NCBI RefSeq assembly: GCF_024758725.1 | Contig: NZ_CP096972.1 | Span: 1,904,001-1,968,000, forward strand | Length of the DNA: 64,000 bases | From: Sphingomonas sp. SUN039 | Lineage (GTDB): Bacteria > Pseudomonadota > Alphaproteobacteria > Sphingomonadales > Sphingomonadaceae | Reading direction: 5' to 3' | Shown: positions 42,076 to 51,016 of the stretch, piece by piece | How the letters are laid out: each line of letters starts with the position of its first letter | Position numbering within the stretch: the first letter of the stretch is position 1 | The notes under the pieces: generated by a model | What the model was told of the DNA's origin: nothing | Seen by the model: the letters and a program-made list of their open reading frames with translations, nothing else | Databases searched by the model: none | Made by a program: the position numbers and the translations under genes

Positions 42076-43308
42076 TCAATGCGAAACGCGGCGGCGGTGA
42101 AACGCGCCGTCTTTCATCACCACCGGCATCCGCGCCTTGTCCTGAAGGATCGCGACATCTGTCGTCGGATCGCCGTCGATCAGCAGCAGGTCGGCGAGCC
42201 AGCCCTGTTTCACGAGCCCGACATCGAGCCCCATGAGTTCGCCGCCCTCCTTCGTCGCCGCGCGCAGGGCTTCCTTCGGCGAAAAGCCGAACAGCCTGAC
42301 GAAATGATCGAGGTCGCGCGCGTTGCGGCCGACGGGGTTATAGGGGAAACCATAGTCGCCGCCGGGAAGCACGCGGATGCCGCGCCGCTTCATCTCGGGG
42401 ATCACCTGCTGCCCGAGTTCGATCCCGCGCAGCGCGCCGAGCCGTTCGGCCTCCGCCTTGTCGATCCCGAAGTCCTGCGCCTCGTGCGCGCGCGCCCAAA
42501 GCAGGCCGACGGCGGGCGCAGTGAAGGTCGTGTCCTTCTTCGCCTCGAACAGGTCGAGCGCCTCTTCATCGGCATAGGTGCAGTGGTAGATCGCGCGGAA
42601 TCCGGCGCGCAGCGCGCGCTTGACGGCTTCGGCCCCCTGCGCGTGGCAGGCGAGCCAGATACCCGCTTCGCGCGCCGCCTCGCCGACCGCCTGCGCTTCC
42701 GCTTCGGAATACATCAACGTCTGCGAACCGCCCTGCTGGAACGCGTCGTCGGACGACATCAGGAACTTGATCGTGTCGCACCCTTGCGCCTTTTTCGCGG
42801 CGACATAATCGCGCAAATGCGGGATATCGCGCTGGTGCGTCGGATCGTGGCCGGCGGGCACACCGATGACTCCTTCGGCGCCCTTTTCGAGGGCCGAGGC
42901 GCGCAGGCGCGGACCCGGCATCGCGCCCGCATCGATCATGTCGCGCAACGCCGGTTCGATCGCCTCGCCCAATGACCCCGCCGAATAGGCGCTGGTGAAG
43001 CCATGGTCGATCGTGATGCGCGCATTCTGCGCCGTGACCAGCACGTGCTGCTCGATCGGCAGCGGCCGCATTGTATTGATCACGCGTTCGACGTTGGTCG
43101 GCCAGGTCAGATGCGCGTGCGCCTCGACCATGCCGGGCATCAGCGTGCCGCCCTTGCCATCGATCAGGTCGACATCCGTCCGTTCGAGGCGTTCATCGCC
43201 GCGCGCGACCGCGGCGATACGATTGCCCTCGACCAGCACCTCGCCCGGGAAGCGGTCGTTGCCGCTGCCGTCGAAGATCATCACGTCGTGAAAGAGGGTG
43301 CGGGTCAT
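42076..43308 (-). CDS. Amidohydrolase-family protein
   Basis: A 410-residue metal-dependent hydrolase with the amidohydrolase TIM-barrel ligands: His64 and His66 in VEAHAHLTW, a lysine in TIKFLMSS, later histidines in LACHAQGAEA and AIYHCTYAD, and an aspartate in PGGDYGF. It probably opens an amide, lactone or cyclic intermediate. It is coupled by a 4-nt overlap to the GlcG-like gene. Confidence 0.9.
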   Translation of the reverse strand: MTRTLFHDVMIFDGSGNDRFPGEVLVEGNRIAAVARGDERLERTDVDLIDGKGGTLMPGMVEAHAHLTWPTNVERVINTMRPLPIEQHVLVTAQNARITIDHGFTSAYSAGSLGEAIEPALRDMIDAGAMPGPRLRASALEKGAEGVIGVPAGHDPTHQRDIPHLRDYVAAKKAQGCDTIKFLMSSDDAFQQGGSQTLMYSEAEAQAVGEAAREAGIWLACHAQGAEAVKRALRAGFRAIYHCTYADEEALDLFEAKKDTTFTAPAVGLLWARAHEAQDFGIDKAEAERLGALRGIELGQQVIPEMKRRGIRVLPGGDYGFPYNPVGRNARDLDHFVRLFGFSPKEALRAATKEGGELMGLDVGLVKQGWLADLLLIDGDPTTDVAILQDKARMPVVMKDGAFHRRRVSH

Positions 43309-43736
43309 GCGCCGGTGTCTCCGTGCAGCCCTGCGGCGGCGATCCCCGCAAGCGCCGCGATCTCGTCATTGTCCGACGTGTCCCCGCTGACACCGACCGC
43401 GCCGAGCAGGATGCCTTCTGCATCGCGGATCAGGACGCCGCCGGGCACCGGCACGATACCCTTTGGAAATACCTGCCCGATTGCCGCGAAAAAACCGGGC
43501 ATCGCCTGCGCCCGCCGCGCAATCTCGCGTCCGCCGAACCCCATGCCGAGGCAACCCGCCGCCTTTGCCGTCGCAATCTCGGGCCGCGAGATCGACGCGC
43601 CGTCGTCGCGCTTGAGGGCGAGGGCATGACCGCCGGGATCGAGGACGACTGCGCACAGCGGCGCAAAGCCCCGCGCCCGCGCCTCGCCCAGCGTCGCGTC
43701 GACGATGGTCGATGCCAGCTCCAGTGTCAGGCTCAA
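43305..43736 (-). CDS. GlcG/HbpS-family heme-binding-like protein
   Basis: A 143-residue protein of the GlcG/HbpS/PduO-C family. It has MSLTLELASTIVDATLGEAR at the start, VLDPGGHALALKRDDGA in the middle and PVPGGVLIRDAEGILLGAVG near the end, all family landmarks. Members often sit in catabolic operons as small partners of unknown function. TTG 43736 is chosen because GAGGGAGAG lies just upstream and homologues begin with MSLTLELA. Confidence 0.85.
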   Translation of the reverse strand: MSLTLELASTIVDATLGEARARGFAPLCAVVLDPGGHALALKRDDGASISRPEIATAKAAGCLGMGFGGREIARRAQAMPGFFAAIGQVFPKGIVPVPGGVLIRDAEGILLGAVGVSGDTSDNDEIAALAGIAAAGLHGDTGA

Positions 43737-43750
43737 AATGCTCTCCCTCG

Positions 43751-44740
43751 TCAAAAGCGTTCGAGATCGCGGGCAACCGCGGCGTCGCCCGCAAACGTGC
43801 GCTTGATCGTCACCACATATCGCGCAAGGTCTCGCGGGCCGATACGTCCGACGGCGAGATGCGTCGCGACCACCTTGCGAACGCGCATCGCCTGCGCCAT
43901 CGCCCCGATCTGGTCAGGCGTCAGATGATGCTGTGACAGGTGTCGGCGCATGTCGGCGAATTGTTCTGGCCGCATGTCGGGACGCGTTGCCCGCATCTGT
44001 GCGGTTACACTGTCGAGGTCGATCAATTCGGCGACCAGCAGGTCCGCACCCGCGCCCAGCGCCTCCACGGCGGCGCTCGGCCCGGTGTCGCCGGTGTAAA
44101 CGATCGACCGGCCAGGCAGGTCGAAACGATAGGAATAGGATTTGGAAGCGGCATCCTCGGCGCTGCCGGGCGCGAAGCTGTAATGGCTGTTCTGCGCGAC
44201 ACGCACACGGGCATCGCCGACCTGAAGCGTCTCGCCCGCGGCGAGCTCGTGCACGTCGACCGTATCGGCGGGAAGCAAGGTCACCGGATCGCCAAAGCCA
44301 TAGCCCGCGTCGGCAAACGGCTTCAGCGACGCGACGATCCCCGCTACGATCGCACGGGTTCCCGGAGGTCCGTAGATTTGCAGCTTGCCCCGGACCTGCA
44401 GCTGATACCGCAGTCCGATGATTGCCGCCAAACCGCCTGTGTGGTCGAGGTGGACGTGACTGAGGAACACGGCATCGAGCCGGTGAAGCGGAACGCCCGC
44501 TTTCGCAAGTTGCTGGGCAGCACCGTCACCCGCGTCGACCAGCCAGTTCCGGTCGCGCCACTGCAGGAGGTTGGCAGGCTGCGCGCGCGCCGGGTTAGAT
44601 ACCGGTCCCCCGCTCGTACCGAGCGTGACCCAAGTCGCCGACGTAGCCTGTGGAACCGGCCTGCCTGCGCCGGTTAGCGCCAGTGCCAGCAGCATTGCAC
44701 CGCCCAACCGTATCGGCACCCGCCTTGTTGCTACTCTCAT
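43751..44740 (-). CDS. Exported MBL-fold metallo-hydrolase (RNase Z-like/arylsulfatase-like)
   Basis: A 329-residue zinc hydrolase with a signal peptide (RLGGAMLLALALTGAG). The metal motif is LSHVHLDHTGG, with a further histidine in QNSHYSFAPG, an aspartate in VYTGDTGPS and a histidine in VVATHLAVG. The overall plan is that of the RNase Z/ElaC branch, but export argues for hydrolysis of an external small molecule rather than RNA. It is the first gene of the MBL-GlcG-amidohydrolase operon and is divergent from a LysR gene. Confidence 0.87.
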   Translation of the reverse strand: MRVATRRVPIRLGGAMLLALALTGAGRPVPQATSATWVTLGTSGGPVSNPARAQPANLLQWRDRNWLVDAGDGAAQQLAKAGVPLHRLDAVFLSHVHLDHTGGLAAIIGLRYQLQVRGKLQIYGPPGTRAIVAGIVASLKPFADAGYGFGDPVTLLPADTVDVHELAAGETLQVGDARVRVAQNSHYSFAPGSAEDAASKSYSYRFDLPGRSIVYTGDTGPSAAVEALGAGADLLVAELIDLDSVTAQMRATRPDMRPEQFADMRRHLSQHHLTPDQIGAMAQAMRVRKVVATHLAVGRIGPRDLARYVVTIKRTFAGDAAVARDLERF

Positions 44741-44770
44741 GAATTATCTCATGGGACCGATACCGCCATA

Positions 44771-44786
44771 AACAAAATCGTTTGTT
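44771..44786. promoter_or_regulatory. Dyad AACAAA-ATCG-TTTGTT between divergent MBL and LysR genes
   Basis: A perfect 6-4-6 inverted repeat lies in the 83-bp gap between the divergent starts of the MBL-fold gene (44740) and the LysR gene (44824). This is the normal place for an autoregulatory LysR site. The AAAATCGTT part recurs at 58041-58049 before the TonB receptor gene. Confidence 0.55.
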
Positions 44787-44823
44787 ACTATCGAAATCCA
44801 GCAGTCTTTGTTATGGACCTGCA

Positions 44824-45738
44824 ATGCGTTTCAAGGGTCTGGACCTCAACCTGCTCGTCGCGCTCGACGTGCTGCTCGAGACGCGCAACGTCTCGCGCGC
44901 CGCCGAGCGCCTGTATCTCAGCCAGCCCGCCGTCAGTGCCGCCCTTGCGCGCCTACGCCAGTTTTTCAACGACCCGATTCTCATCGCCGACGGAAAGCGC
45001 ATGATCCCGAGCGCGCACGCGTTGCGCCTGCAGCCGATGCTCAAGACCTTGCTCGCGGGTGCCGACACGATGATCGCGTCGTCGCCCACATTCGAGCCGG
45101 CCGATTCCCGGCGGCTCTTCCGTATCGGGGCGTCGGACTTCATCACCACGGTCGCCTTTGCGCCGCTGCTGCGCCGCCTCGCGACCGAGGCTCCCGGCGT
45201 CCAGCTCGACATCACGCCGCCGTCGGACACGCTCGCGCAGATGCTCCACGCCGGCGAGCTCGACGCGATTGTCGTGCCCGCCGAACATCTGTCGATGGAG
45301 CATCCGTCCGAGCACCTGTTTTCGGAACGTCATGTCGTCGTCGGCTGGCGCGACAATCCGGTTTTCGCGCGCGAGCTGACGATCGAGGACTTCGCCGATG
45401 CGGGACATGTCGCGGTCGAAATCGGCCGGCTGTTCCGCGCCTCCTTTGCCGAACATCAGCTGCGTCAGGCAGGCGTCATGCGACGCATCGAGGTGACCGT
45501 CGCGTCGTTTACGGTCGTTCCCGACCTGCTGGTCGGCACGTCTCGGCTTGCGGTGATGCACGAGCGCCTTGCCCGCCATGCCAGCGCCGCGCATCCGCTC
45601 GCTTTTGCGCCGCTTCCCTTCGACTTTCCGATGATGGAGGAACGCATCCAGTTCCACCGCACGCGCACCGACGATCCGGGTATTCGCTGGTTGATCGGGG
45701 CGCTCCGCGACGCCGTGGGCGATACAGCGAACGGATAG
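44824..45738 (+). CDS. LysR-family transcriptional regulator (LinR-like), candidate regulator of the oxygenase operon
   Basis: A 304-residue LTTR beginning MRFKGLDLNLLVALDVLLET with the HTH region LYLSQPAVSAALARLRQFF. This matches the LinR/NodD-like branch common in sphingomonad catabolic loci. It lies divergent from the MBL operon and directly upstream (57 bp) of the FAD monooxygenase operon, so it could control both. A 16-bp dyad covers its own stop codon, within the promoter region of that operon. Confidence 0.92.
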   Translation: MRFKGLDLNLLVALDVLLETRNVSRAAERLYLSQPAVSAALARLRQFFNDPILIADGKRMIPSAHALRLQPMLKTLLAGADTMIASSPTFEPADSRRLFRIGASDFITTVAFAPLLRRLATEAPGVQLDITPPSDTLAQMLHAGELDAIVVPAEHLSMEHPSEHLFSERHVVVGWRDNPVFARELTIEDFADAGHVAVEIGRLFRASFAEHQLRQAGVMRRIEVTVASFTVVPDLLVGTSRLAVMHERLARHASAAHPLAFAPLPFDFPMMEERIQFHRTRTDDPGIRWLIGALRDAVGDTANG

Positions 45739-45748
45739 CTTCGTATCC
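45733..45748. promoter_or_regulatory. Dyad GGATA-N6-TATCC upstream of the oxygenase operon
   Basis: GGATAGCTTCGTATCC is a palindrome apart from its six central bases. It covers the LysR stop codon and lies 48-63 nt before the FAD monooxygenase start. Its GATAGCT half matches the box at 42045 and 57979, which makes it a looser third member of the set. Confidence 0.45.
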
Positions 45749-45795
45749 ATATAATCGTTTTTACGAATAGCTGTGCCTGCCTTATCCAGCATGGC

Positions 45796-46911
45796 GTGAA
45801 GCAACAGAATATCCTCATCATCGGCGGCGGCATCGGCGGCCTGACAGCGGCGATTGCGCTAGGGCGCGACGGCCACCGCGTGACCATCCTCGAAAAAGAT
45901 CCGAACTGGGCCGTGTATGGCGTCGGCATCATCCAGCAGGCCAATGTCGTGCGCGCGATGCACCAGCTCGGCATCATCGACGACTATCTGGCGGCCGGGT
46001 TCGGGTTCGACGAAGTCGAGGTCTACATCCCGAGCGGCAAGCGTGTCGCCAAAATCCCTTCGCCGAAACTCGTCGACGGGCTCCCCGCCCAGATCGGTAT
46101 CCGCCGGACCGCGCTGCACAAGGTACTCGGCGACCGCGCGAAGGCGGCGGGCGCCGACATCCGGCTCGGCGTGACGGCGGAATCGCTCGACGACGATGGC
46201 GCCGGTGTCGATGTCCGCTTTTCGGATGGCCAGCAGGCGCGCTTCGACTTGGTCATCGGTGCCGACGGCCTGTATTCGCGGACGCGCGAGCAGATATTTC
46301 CCGACGCGCCGCGTCCCGAATTCACCGGACAGTCGGTCTGGCGCTACAATTTCGCACGCACCGAAGACGTCGGCTGTCTGCAAGCCTATGAAGGCGCGAC
46401 CGGAACAGGCCTTGTGCCGCTGTCCGACGACCTGATGTACATGTTCGTGACCACGCCCGAGCCCGGCAATCCCTTCTATCCGAAGGACGGCCTTGCGGCG
46501 GCGATGCGGAGCAAGCTGACCGGTGTCGCACCGCGCATCGCCGAGCTGGGCGCTTCGATCGTCGATGACAACGAAGTCGTCTATCGCCCGCTCGAATGGG
46601 TGCTGGTCGAGGGGCCATGGCATAGCGGCCGTGTCGTCCTGCTCGGCGACGCGGTCCATGCGACGACACCGCATCTCGGACAGGGCGCGGGCATGGCGAT
46701 CGAGGACGCCCTCGTCATTGCCGAGGAAATCGCGACGCATGACGATGCCGAAACCGCCTTCGCCGCTTTTAGCGCACGCCGCTATGACCGGTGCCGCTAT
46801 ATCGTGACCGAAAGTCTGGCGATGTGTCACGGCCAGCTCGGGCAAGGCCCGATGATCGACCAGGCCAAAGCGACGCGCGAAATGTTCGGCGTTGTCGCGC
46901 AACCCATCTGA
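45796..46911 (+). CDS. FAD-dependent aromatic hydroxylase (PHBH-type monooxygenase)
   Basis: A 371-residue class A flavoprotein monooxygenase. All three fingerprints are seen: GGGIGGLTAAIALGRDG near the N-terminus, the DG motif GADGLYSRTR, and the GD motif LLGDAVHATTPHLGQGAGMA. It would add an OH to an aromatic ring using NAD(P)H and O2, producing the ortho-diol cleaved by the extradiol enzyme encoded 11 nt downstream. GTG 45796 begins the protein. It is the first gene of an eight-gene operon. Confidence 0.92.
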   Translation: MKQQNILIIGGGIGGLTAAIALGRDGHRVTILEKDPNWAVYGVGIIQQANVVRAMHQLGIIDDYLAAGFGFDEVEVYIPSGKRVAKIPSPKLVDGLPAQIGIRRTALHKVLGDRAKAAGADIRLGVTAESLDDDGAGVDVRFSDGQQARFDLVIGADGLYSRTREQIFPDAPRPEFTGQSVWRYNFARTEDVGCLQAYEGATGTGLVPLSDDLMYMFVTTPEPGNPFYPKDGLAAAMRSKLTGVAPRIAELGASIVDDNEVVYRPLEWVLVEGPWHSGRVVLLGDAVHATTPHLGQGAGMAIEDALVIAEEIATHDDAETAFAAFSARRYDRCRYIVTESLAMCHGQLGQGPMIDQAKATREMFGVVAQPI

Positions 46912-46922
46912 GGATCAGTATC

Positions 46923-47819
46923 ATGACCCGCGTCAGCGAAATCCGTTATGTCGGCTACAGCGTGACCGACCTTGAGGCCGAACGCGCCTTTTACACCGAC
47001 ACCTGGGGCCTCGAACCGGTACCGTCGAACGACGACCAGCTGTGGTTCAAGACCAAGGGGCACGACGAACACCACGTCGCCAGGTTGCGCCAGGGCGATG
47101 TCAACCGTGTCGACCTGATCATGCTCGCTGCCGACAGCCGCGCCGATGTCGATGCGCTCCACGCCCGCGTCGTCGCCGACGGGTGCAAGGTCAGCCGCGA
47201 GCCCCACGAACTGAAGTCGCCGGGCGGCGGCTATGGCTTCCGCTTCTTCTCGCACGACGGGCTGCAGTTCGGCATTTCGGCCGACGTCGCGCCGGGGCCG
47301 AAGACCGATGTCGCGCGCTGGGACGGGGTGCCGGTCAAGATCAGCCACATCGTCCTCCACTCGCCCGACCACAAGGCGCTGACCCAGTGGTTCGTCGATG
47401 TTCTCGGCTTCAAACTCAGCGACTGGCTCGGCGATTTCATGAGCTTCGTGCGCTGCAATGCGGCGCATCACCGCATCGCGATCCTGCCCGGACCGCCGTG
47501 CCTCAACCATGTCGCCTATGACATGGAAGGGGTCGACGGCATGATGCGCGGCATCCACAATCTGAAGCTCGCCAAATTCGATGTGGTCTGGGGCCCCGGG
47601 CGTCACACAGCGGGGAACAACACCTTCAGCTATTTCGTGACGCCGAACGGCTTTGCGGTCGAATACACCGCCGAGCTCGAAGACGTCGACGACGCGATCT
47701 GGGAGGCGAAGGTCCACACGCCGGCGCCGATGGTTATGGACCAATGGGGCATCGGCGTCGGCGGCCCGCAAACGATGCCGAAAGCAGTACCCAACCCGCG
47801 CCTGTTCGAGGTCGCCTAA
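46923..47819 (+). CDS. Type I extradiol dioxygenase (VOC family)
   Basis: A 298-residue two-module VOC protein. The catalytic module holds the iron ligands His in VKISHIVLHSPD, His in PPCLNHVAYDME and Glu in NGFAVEYTAELE, in the normal extradiol order. It would cleave the ring hydroxylated by the preceding monooxygenase. The monooxygenase-extradiol pair next to a LysR gene resembles the fdeE-fdeC-fdeR arrangement of flavonoid degradation in Herbaspirillum, by recollection of that system. Confidence 0.9.
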   Translation: MTRVSEIRYVGYSVTDLEAERAFYTDTWGLEPVPSNDDQLWFKTKGHDEHHVARLRQGDVNRVDLIMLAADSRADVDALHARVVADGCKVSREPHELKSPGGGYGFRFFSHDGLQFGISADVAPGPKTDVARWDGVPVKISHIVLHSPDHKALTQWFVDVLGFKLSDWLGDFMSFVRCNAAHHRIAILPGPPCLNHVAYDMEGVDGMMRGIHNLKLAKFDVVWGPGRHTAGNNTFSYFVTPNGFAVEYTAELEDVDDAIWEAKVHTPAPMVMDQWGIGVGGPQTMPKAVPNPRLFEVA

Positions 47820-47822
47820 GGG

Positions 47823-49025
47823 GTGGCGATCCCGCGCCTCGCGATCGATCCGTTCGACGAGGCGTTCCTGGCCGATCCTTATGCGCATCACGATGCGCTG
47901 CGCGATGCCGGACCGGTGGTCTACCTCGAACCCATTCGCTGTTTTGCGATGGCACGGCATTGCGAGGTCGTTGCTGCGCTCAAGGATTGGCCGACCTATG
48001 TATCGGCACGCGGTGTCGGTCTTTCGGATTTTGCCACCGAAGCGCCGTGGCGACCCCCTTCGCTGCTGCTCGAAGCCGATCCACCGCTCCACGACCGTAC
48101 GCGCGGGCTGATGAACAAGGTCGCGTCTCTGGCCTCGTTGCGGGACATGATGCCCGGCTGGCGCGCCAAGGCCGAAGCACTGGTCGAACGGCTCGTGGCG
48201 CGGCGACATGTCGATGCGGTAGCGGATCTCGCCGAAGCCTTTCCGCTGTCGGTCTTTCCCGATTTGATCGGCTTGCGCGAAGAGGGCCGCGAGCATTTGA
48301 TTCCCTATGGCGCAACCGCGTTCAACGCCTTTGGGCCACGCAACCGGCTTTACGACGACGCAATGGCGCGTGCAGCCGAAGCGACCGCCTGGGTCATGGA
48401 CAGCTGCCGACGCGAACATTTGCGTCCCGGCGGCTGGGGTGCGCTCGTCTATGCCGCTGCCGACCGGGGAGAGTGCACCGAGGCGGAAGCCGAACGGCTG
48501 GTGCGCTCGTTCCTCACCGCCGGGGTCGATACGACCGTCAACGGCATCGGCAATATGCTGTACGCCTTTGCGCAACATCCCGAGCAATGGCGAAAGCTCC
48601 GGGAGGATCCTTTGCTCGCCCGAAAGGCGTTCGAGGAGTCATTGCGCTGGGGCGGAACGGTGCAAACCTTTTTCCGGACCACAAGCAGCGATATCGGCGT
48701 CGAACGCGAGACGATCCCTGAAGGGTCGAAGGTTCTGCTCTTCCTTGCCGCGGCAAACCGCGATCCGCGCCAGTGGCAGCGTGCCGACCGGTTCGACATC
48801 GCGCGTTCGGCAAGCGGGCACGTCGGTTTCGGCTTTGGCATTCACCAGTGCCTCGGCCAGATGGTTGCGCGGATGGAAGCCGAAGCGTTACTTGCAGCGC
48901 TTGTACCGCGCGTCGCCGAAATCCGCCTTGCCGGTGCGCCGGTCAGACGGCTCAACAACACCCTGCACGCGCTTGCATCGCTGCCAGTCGAGCTGGTGCC
49001 GGCAAACGGGGAATGCAAGACATGA
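47823..49025 (+). CDS. Cytochrome P450
   Basis: A 400-residue soluble bacterial P450. Seen are the I-helix AGVDTT oxygen-activation motif, the ExxR pair in FEESLRW, and the heme loop FGFGIHQCLGQ with Cys343 as the axial ligand. It would hydroxylate or O-demethylate an aromatic substrate. No ferredoxin or ferredoxin reductase is encoded beside it. GTG 47823 starts 3 nt after the dioxygenase stop, and its end overlaps the GST gene by 4 nt. Confidence 0.93.
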   Translation: MAIPRLAIDPFDEAFLADPYAHHDALRDAGPVVYLEPIRCFAMARHCEVVAALKDWPTYVSARGVGLSDFATEAPWRPPSLLLEADPPLHDRTRGLMNKVASLASLRDMMPGWRAKAEALVERLVARRHVDAVADLAEAFPLSVFPDLIGLREEGREHLIPYGATAFNAFGPRNRLYDDAMARAAEATAWVMDSCRREHLRPGGWGALVYAAADRGECTEAEAERLVRSFLTAGVDTTVNGIGNMLYAFAQHPEQWRKLREDPLLARKAFEESLRWGGTVQTFFRTTSSDIGVERETIPEGSKVLLFLAAANRDPRQWQRADRFDIARSASGHVGFGFGIHQCLGQMVARMEAEALLAALVPRVAEIRLAGAPVRRLNNTLHALASLPVELVPANGECKT

Positions 49026-49702
49026 CCCAGACCGCACCGACACTCTATTTCGCGCCGCATTCCTGTGCGCGGGTGCCGCTGATCGCGCTCGAGGAAATCG
49101 GGCAGCCCTATGAGCTGCGGCTCGTCGCCTTCATGGCGGGCGAGCATCGCGCTCCGGAATTTCTGGCGGTCAATCCGTCGGGGAAAGTCCCGGCTCTCAT
49201 CGTCGAAGGGCGGGCGCTCGCGCAAAACACGGCGATCCTCCACTATCTCGCGCGTGCTTATCCCGATGCGAAGCTGCTGCCGCCTGCCGCCGATGCGCTC
49301 GACGAGGCGCGGCTGATCGCCGAGCTGGCGCGCTTTTCGGGCGACCTGCACCCGTTGGTGACACGCATCCGTATGCCGCAGATGTTCACCGCGCTGCCCG
49401 AAGGAATCGCGGACGTCCGCGCGAAGGGGTGCGAAACGATAGCGTTCCACATGACCGGAATCGAGGCGCGGCTCGCAGCGCACGACTGGTATCTCGACAG
49501 CGGGTGGTCGGCACTCGACATCTATCTGTTCTGGGTGTGGTTCCGGATCACCGGCGCAGGGTTCGACGCCGCGCCTTACCCCCATATCTCCCGCCACCAC
49601 ACGGCAATGCTGGCGCGACCGTCGGTCCGGCGCGCGCTGGACCGCGAAGCCGGACTGATCGCCGACCTTGACGCGCGCGGCCTCTCCGTGCCGATGCGTT
49701 AG
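49022..49702 (+). CDS. Glutathione S-transferase family protein
   Basis: A 226-residue GST with an N-terminal thioredoxin-like domain (TLYFAPHSCARVPLIALEEI, where Ser14/Cys15 are the candidate catalytic residues; NPSGKVPAL is the cis-proline loop) and a helical C-terminal domain. In aromatic catabolism, GSTs isomerise ring-cleavage products (maleylpyruvate type) or cleave ethers (LigE/F type). Which applies is not decided here. It is coupled to the P450 gene. Confidence 0.88.
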   Translation: MTQTAPTLYFAPHSCARVPLIALEEIGQPYELRLVAFMAGEHRAPEFLAVNPSGKVPALIVEGRALAQNTAILHYLARAYPDAKLLPPAADALDEARLIAELARFSGDLHPLVTRIRMPQMFTALPEGIADVRAKGCETIAFHMTGIEARLAAHDWYLDSGWSALDIYLFWVWFRITGAGFDAAPYPHISRHHTAMLARPSVRRALDREAGLIADLDARGLSVPMR

Positions 49703-49705
49703 CAG

Positions 49706-51016
49706 ATGGCAGGGACGGTCACCGCTTATCCTTCGAGCGCCATCGCCTGGCGGTCGACGATCGTCATTTTCATCGTCACCGCCATCGCCATGGCCGACCG
49801 CATGGCAATTGCGATGCTGATCGGGCCGATCAAGCGCGACTTCGGTATCGGCGATTTTCAGGCGAGCCTGCTCGTCGGTGCGGCGTTCACGAGCTTTTAC
49901 GTGCTGTTCCTCGTGCCCATCGGCTGGGCCGCAGACCGCTATTCGCGCCCGCGCGTGCTCGGCGTGTGCCTTTTGCTCTGGTCGCTGGCGACGATTACGT
50001 GCGGTTTCGCGACCGGATTTGCGATGCTGTTCGTGCTGAGGATGCTCGTCGGTGGCGGCGAGGCCGGGATGGCCCCGTGCTCGCACGCAATCATCGCCGA
50101 CAGCTTTCCGCCGCACGCCCTCACCAAGCCGATGGCGATGCAGGGGATCGGCTTTCAGGTCGGCTCGGCAATCGGGGTTGCTGCCGCGGGGGCGATCCTC
50201 GCGGCGGGGAGTGCCGGGGCGTTTGCAGCATGGCCACTGGTCGGCGCGTTCGCGCCGTGGCGGATCGCGCTGATCCTGATCGGCCTGCCGGGGATCGCCG
50301 GACTGGCGCTGATCCCGCTGCTCCACGACCCGCGAAAGTTGCACGCGCCGCCTACCGGGTCACGGGAGCGGCTCTGGCCGTTCATGCGCGATCATGCGGT
50401 CCTGCTGGCCCTCGTGCTGCTCTTGGCAGGATCGTCGGCAATGGCGCTCGGCTGCGTCACGGCCTGGGTTCCCGAATATGTCCAGCGCGTGCACGGCGTG
50501 CCGCCGTTCCGGACCGGCGCGATGCTTGGCACGCTGCTGCTCGTCGCCGCCTTTGCCGGACAGGGACTCTATGCGATAATCAGCGACTGGCGTTCGGCGC
50601 GCGGCGCGACCGATGCCGTTCTCGGTGTCGGGCTGCTGCCCGTTGCGCTGGCCGTGCCCGCAGCCTGGTTCGCGTTCGGCGTGACCGGTGCAGACCGCTT
50701 CTTCGTTGCGCTGGCGGTGCTGCTGCTGTGCATTGCGCCGTGCAACGCCATCGTCAACACGACGGTACAGCTCATCGCGCCGCCCGCGCTCCGCTCGCGG
50801 CTGTCGGCGGTTGCGATCCTGACGATCAGCATCATCGGCTTCACGCTCGGGCCTGCGCTGGTCGGGGCGCTCAGCCAGTATGTATTCGGCGAAGCGCATC
50901 TCGGCACCGCGTTGCAACTCATTGTCACCGGCGCGATGGCGTTGTCGTTCGTGCTGATCGTCTTGCTCAGGCCGCGCCTCGTGCGGCATGTTTCGACTGA
51001 AGGACCACGCCCATGA
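49706..51016 (+). CDS. MFS transporter of the oxygenase operon
   Basis: A 436-residue, 12-helix major facilitator. The first half carries the loop 2-3 motif GWAADRYSRPR, and GGGEAGMAPCSHAIIAD is a typical helix 4-5 motif of aromatic-acid or hexuronate-type (ACS) permeases. It probably imports the pathway substrate or an intermediate across the inner membrane. The start is 3 nt after the GST stop, and the end overlaps the cyclase gene by 4 nt. Confidence 0.9.
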   Translation: MAGTVTAYPSSAIAWRSTIVIFIVTAIAMADRMAIAMLIGPIKRDFGIGDFQASLLVGAAFTSFYVLFLVPIGWAADRYSRPRVLGVCLLLWSLATITCGFATGFAMLFVLRMLVGGGEAGMAPCSHAIIADSFPPHALTKPMAMQGIGFQVGSAIGVAAAGAILAAGSAGAFAAWPLVGAFAPWRIALILIGLPGIAGLALIPLLHDPRKLHAPPTGSRERLWPFMRDHAVLLALVLLLAGSSAMALGCVTAWVPEYVQRVHGVPPFRTGAMLGTLLLVAAFAGQGLYAIISDWRSARGATDAVLGVGLLPVALAVPAAWFAFGVTGADRFFVALAVLLLCIAPCNAIVNTTVQLIAPPALRSRLSAVAILTISIIGFTLGPALVGALSQYVFGEAHLGTALQLIVTGAMALSFVLIVLLRPRLVRHVSTEGPRP

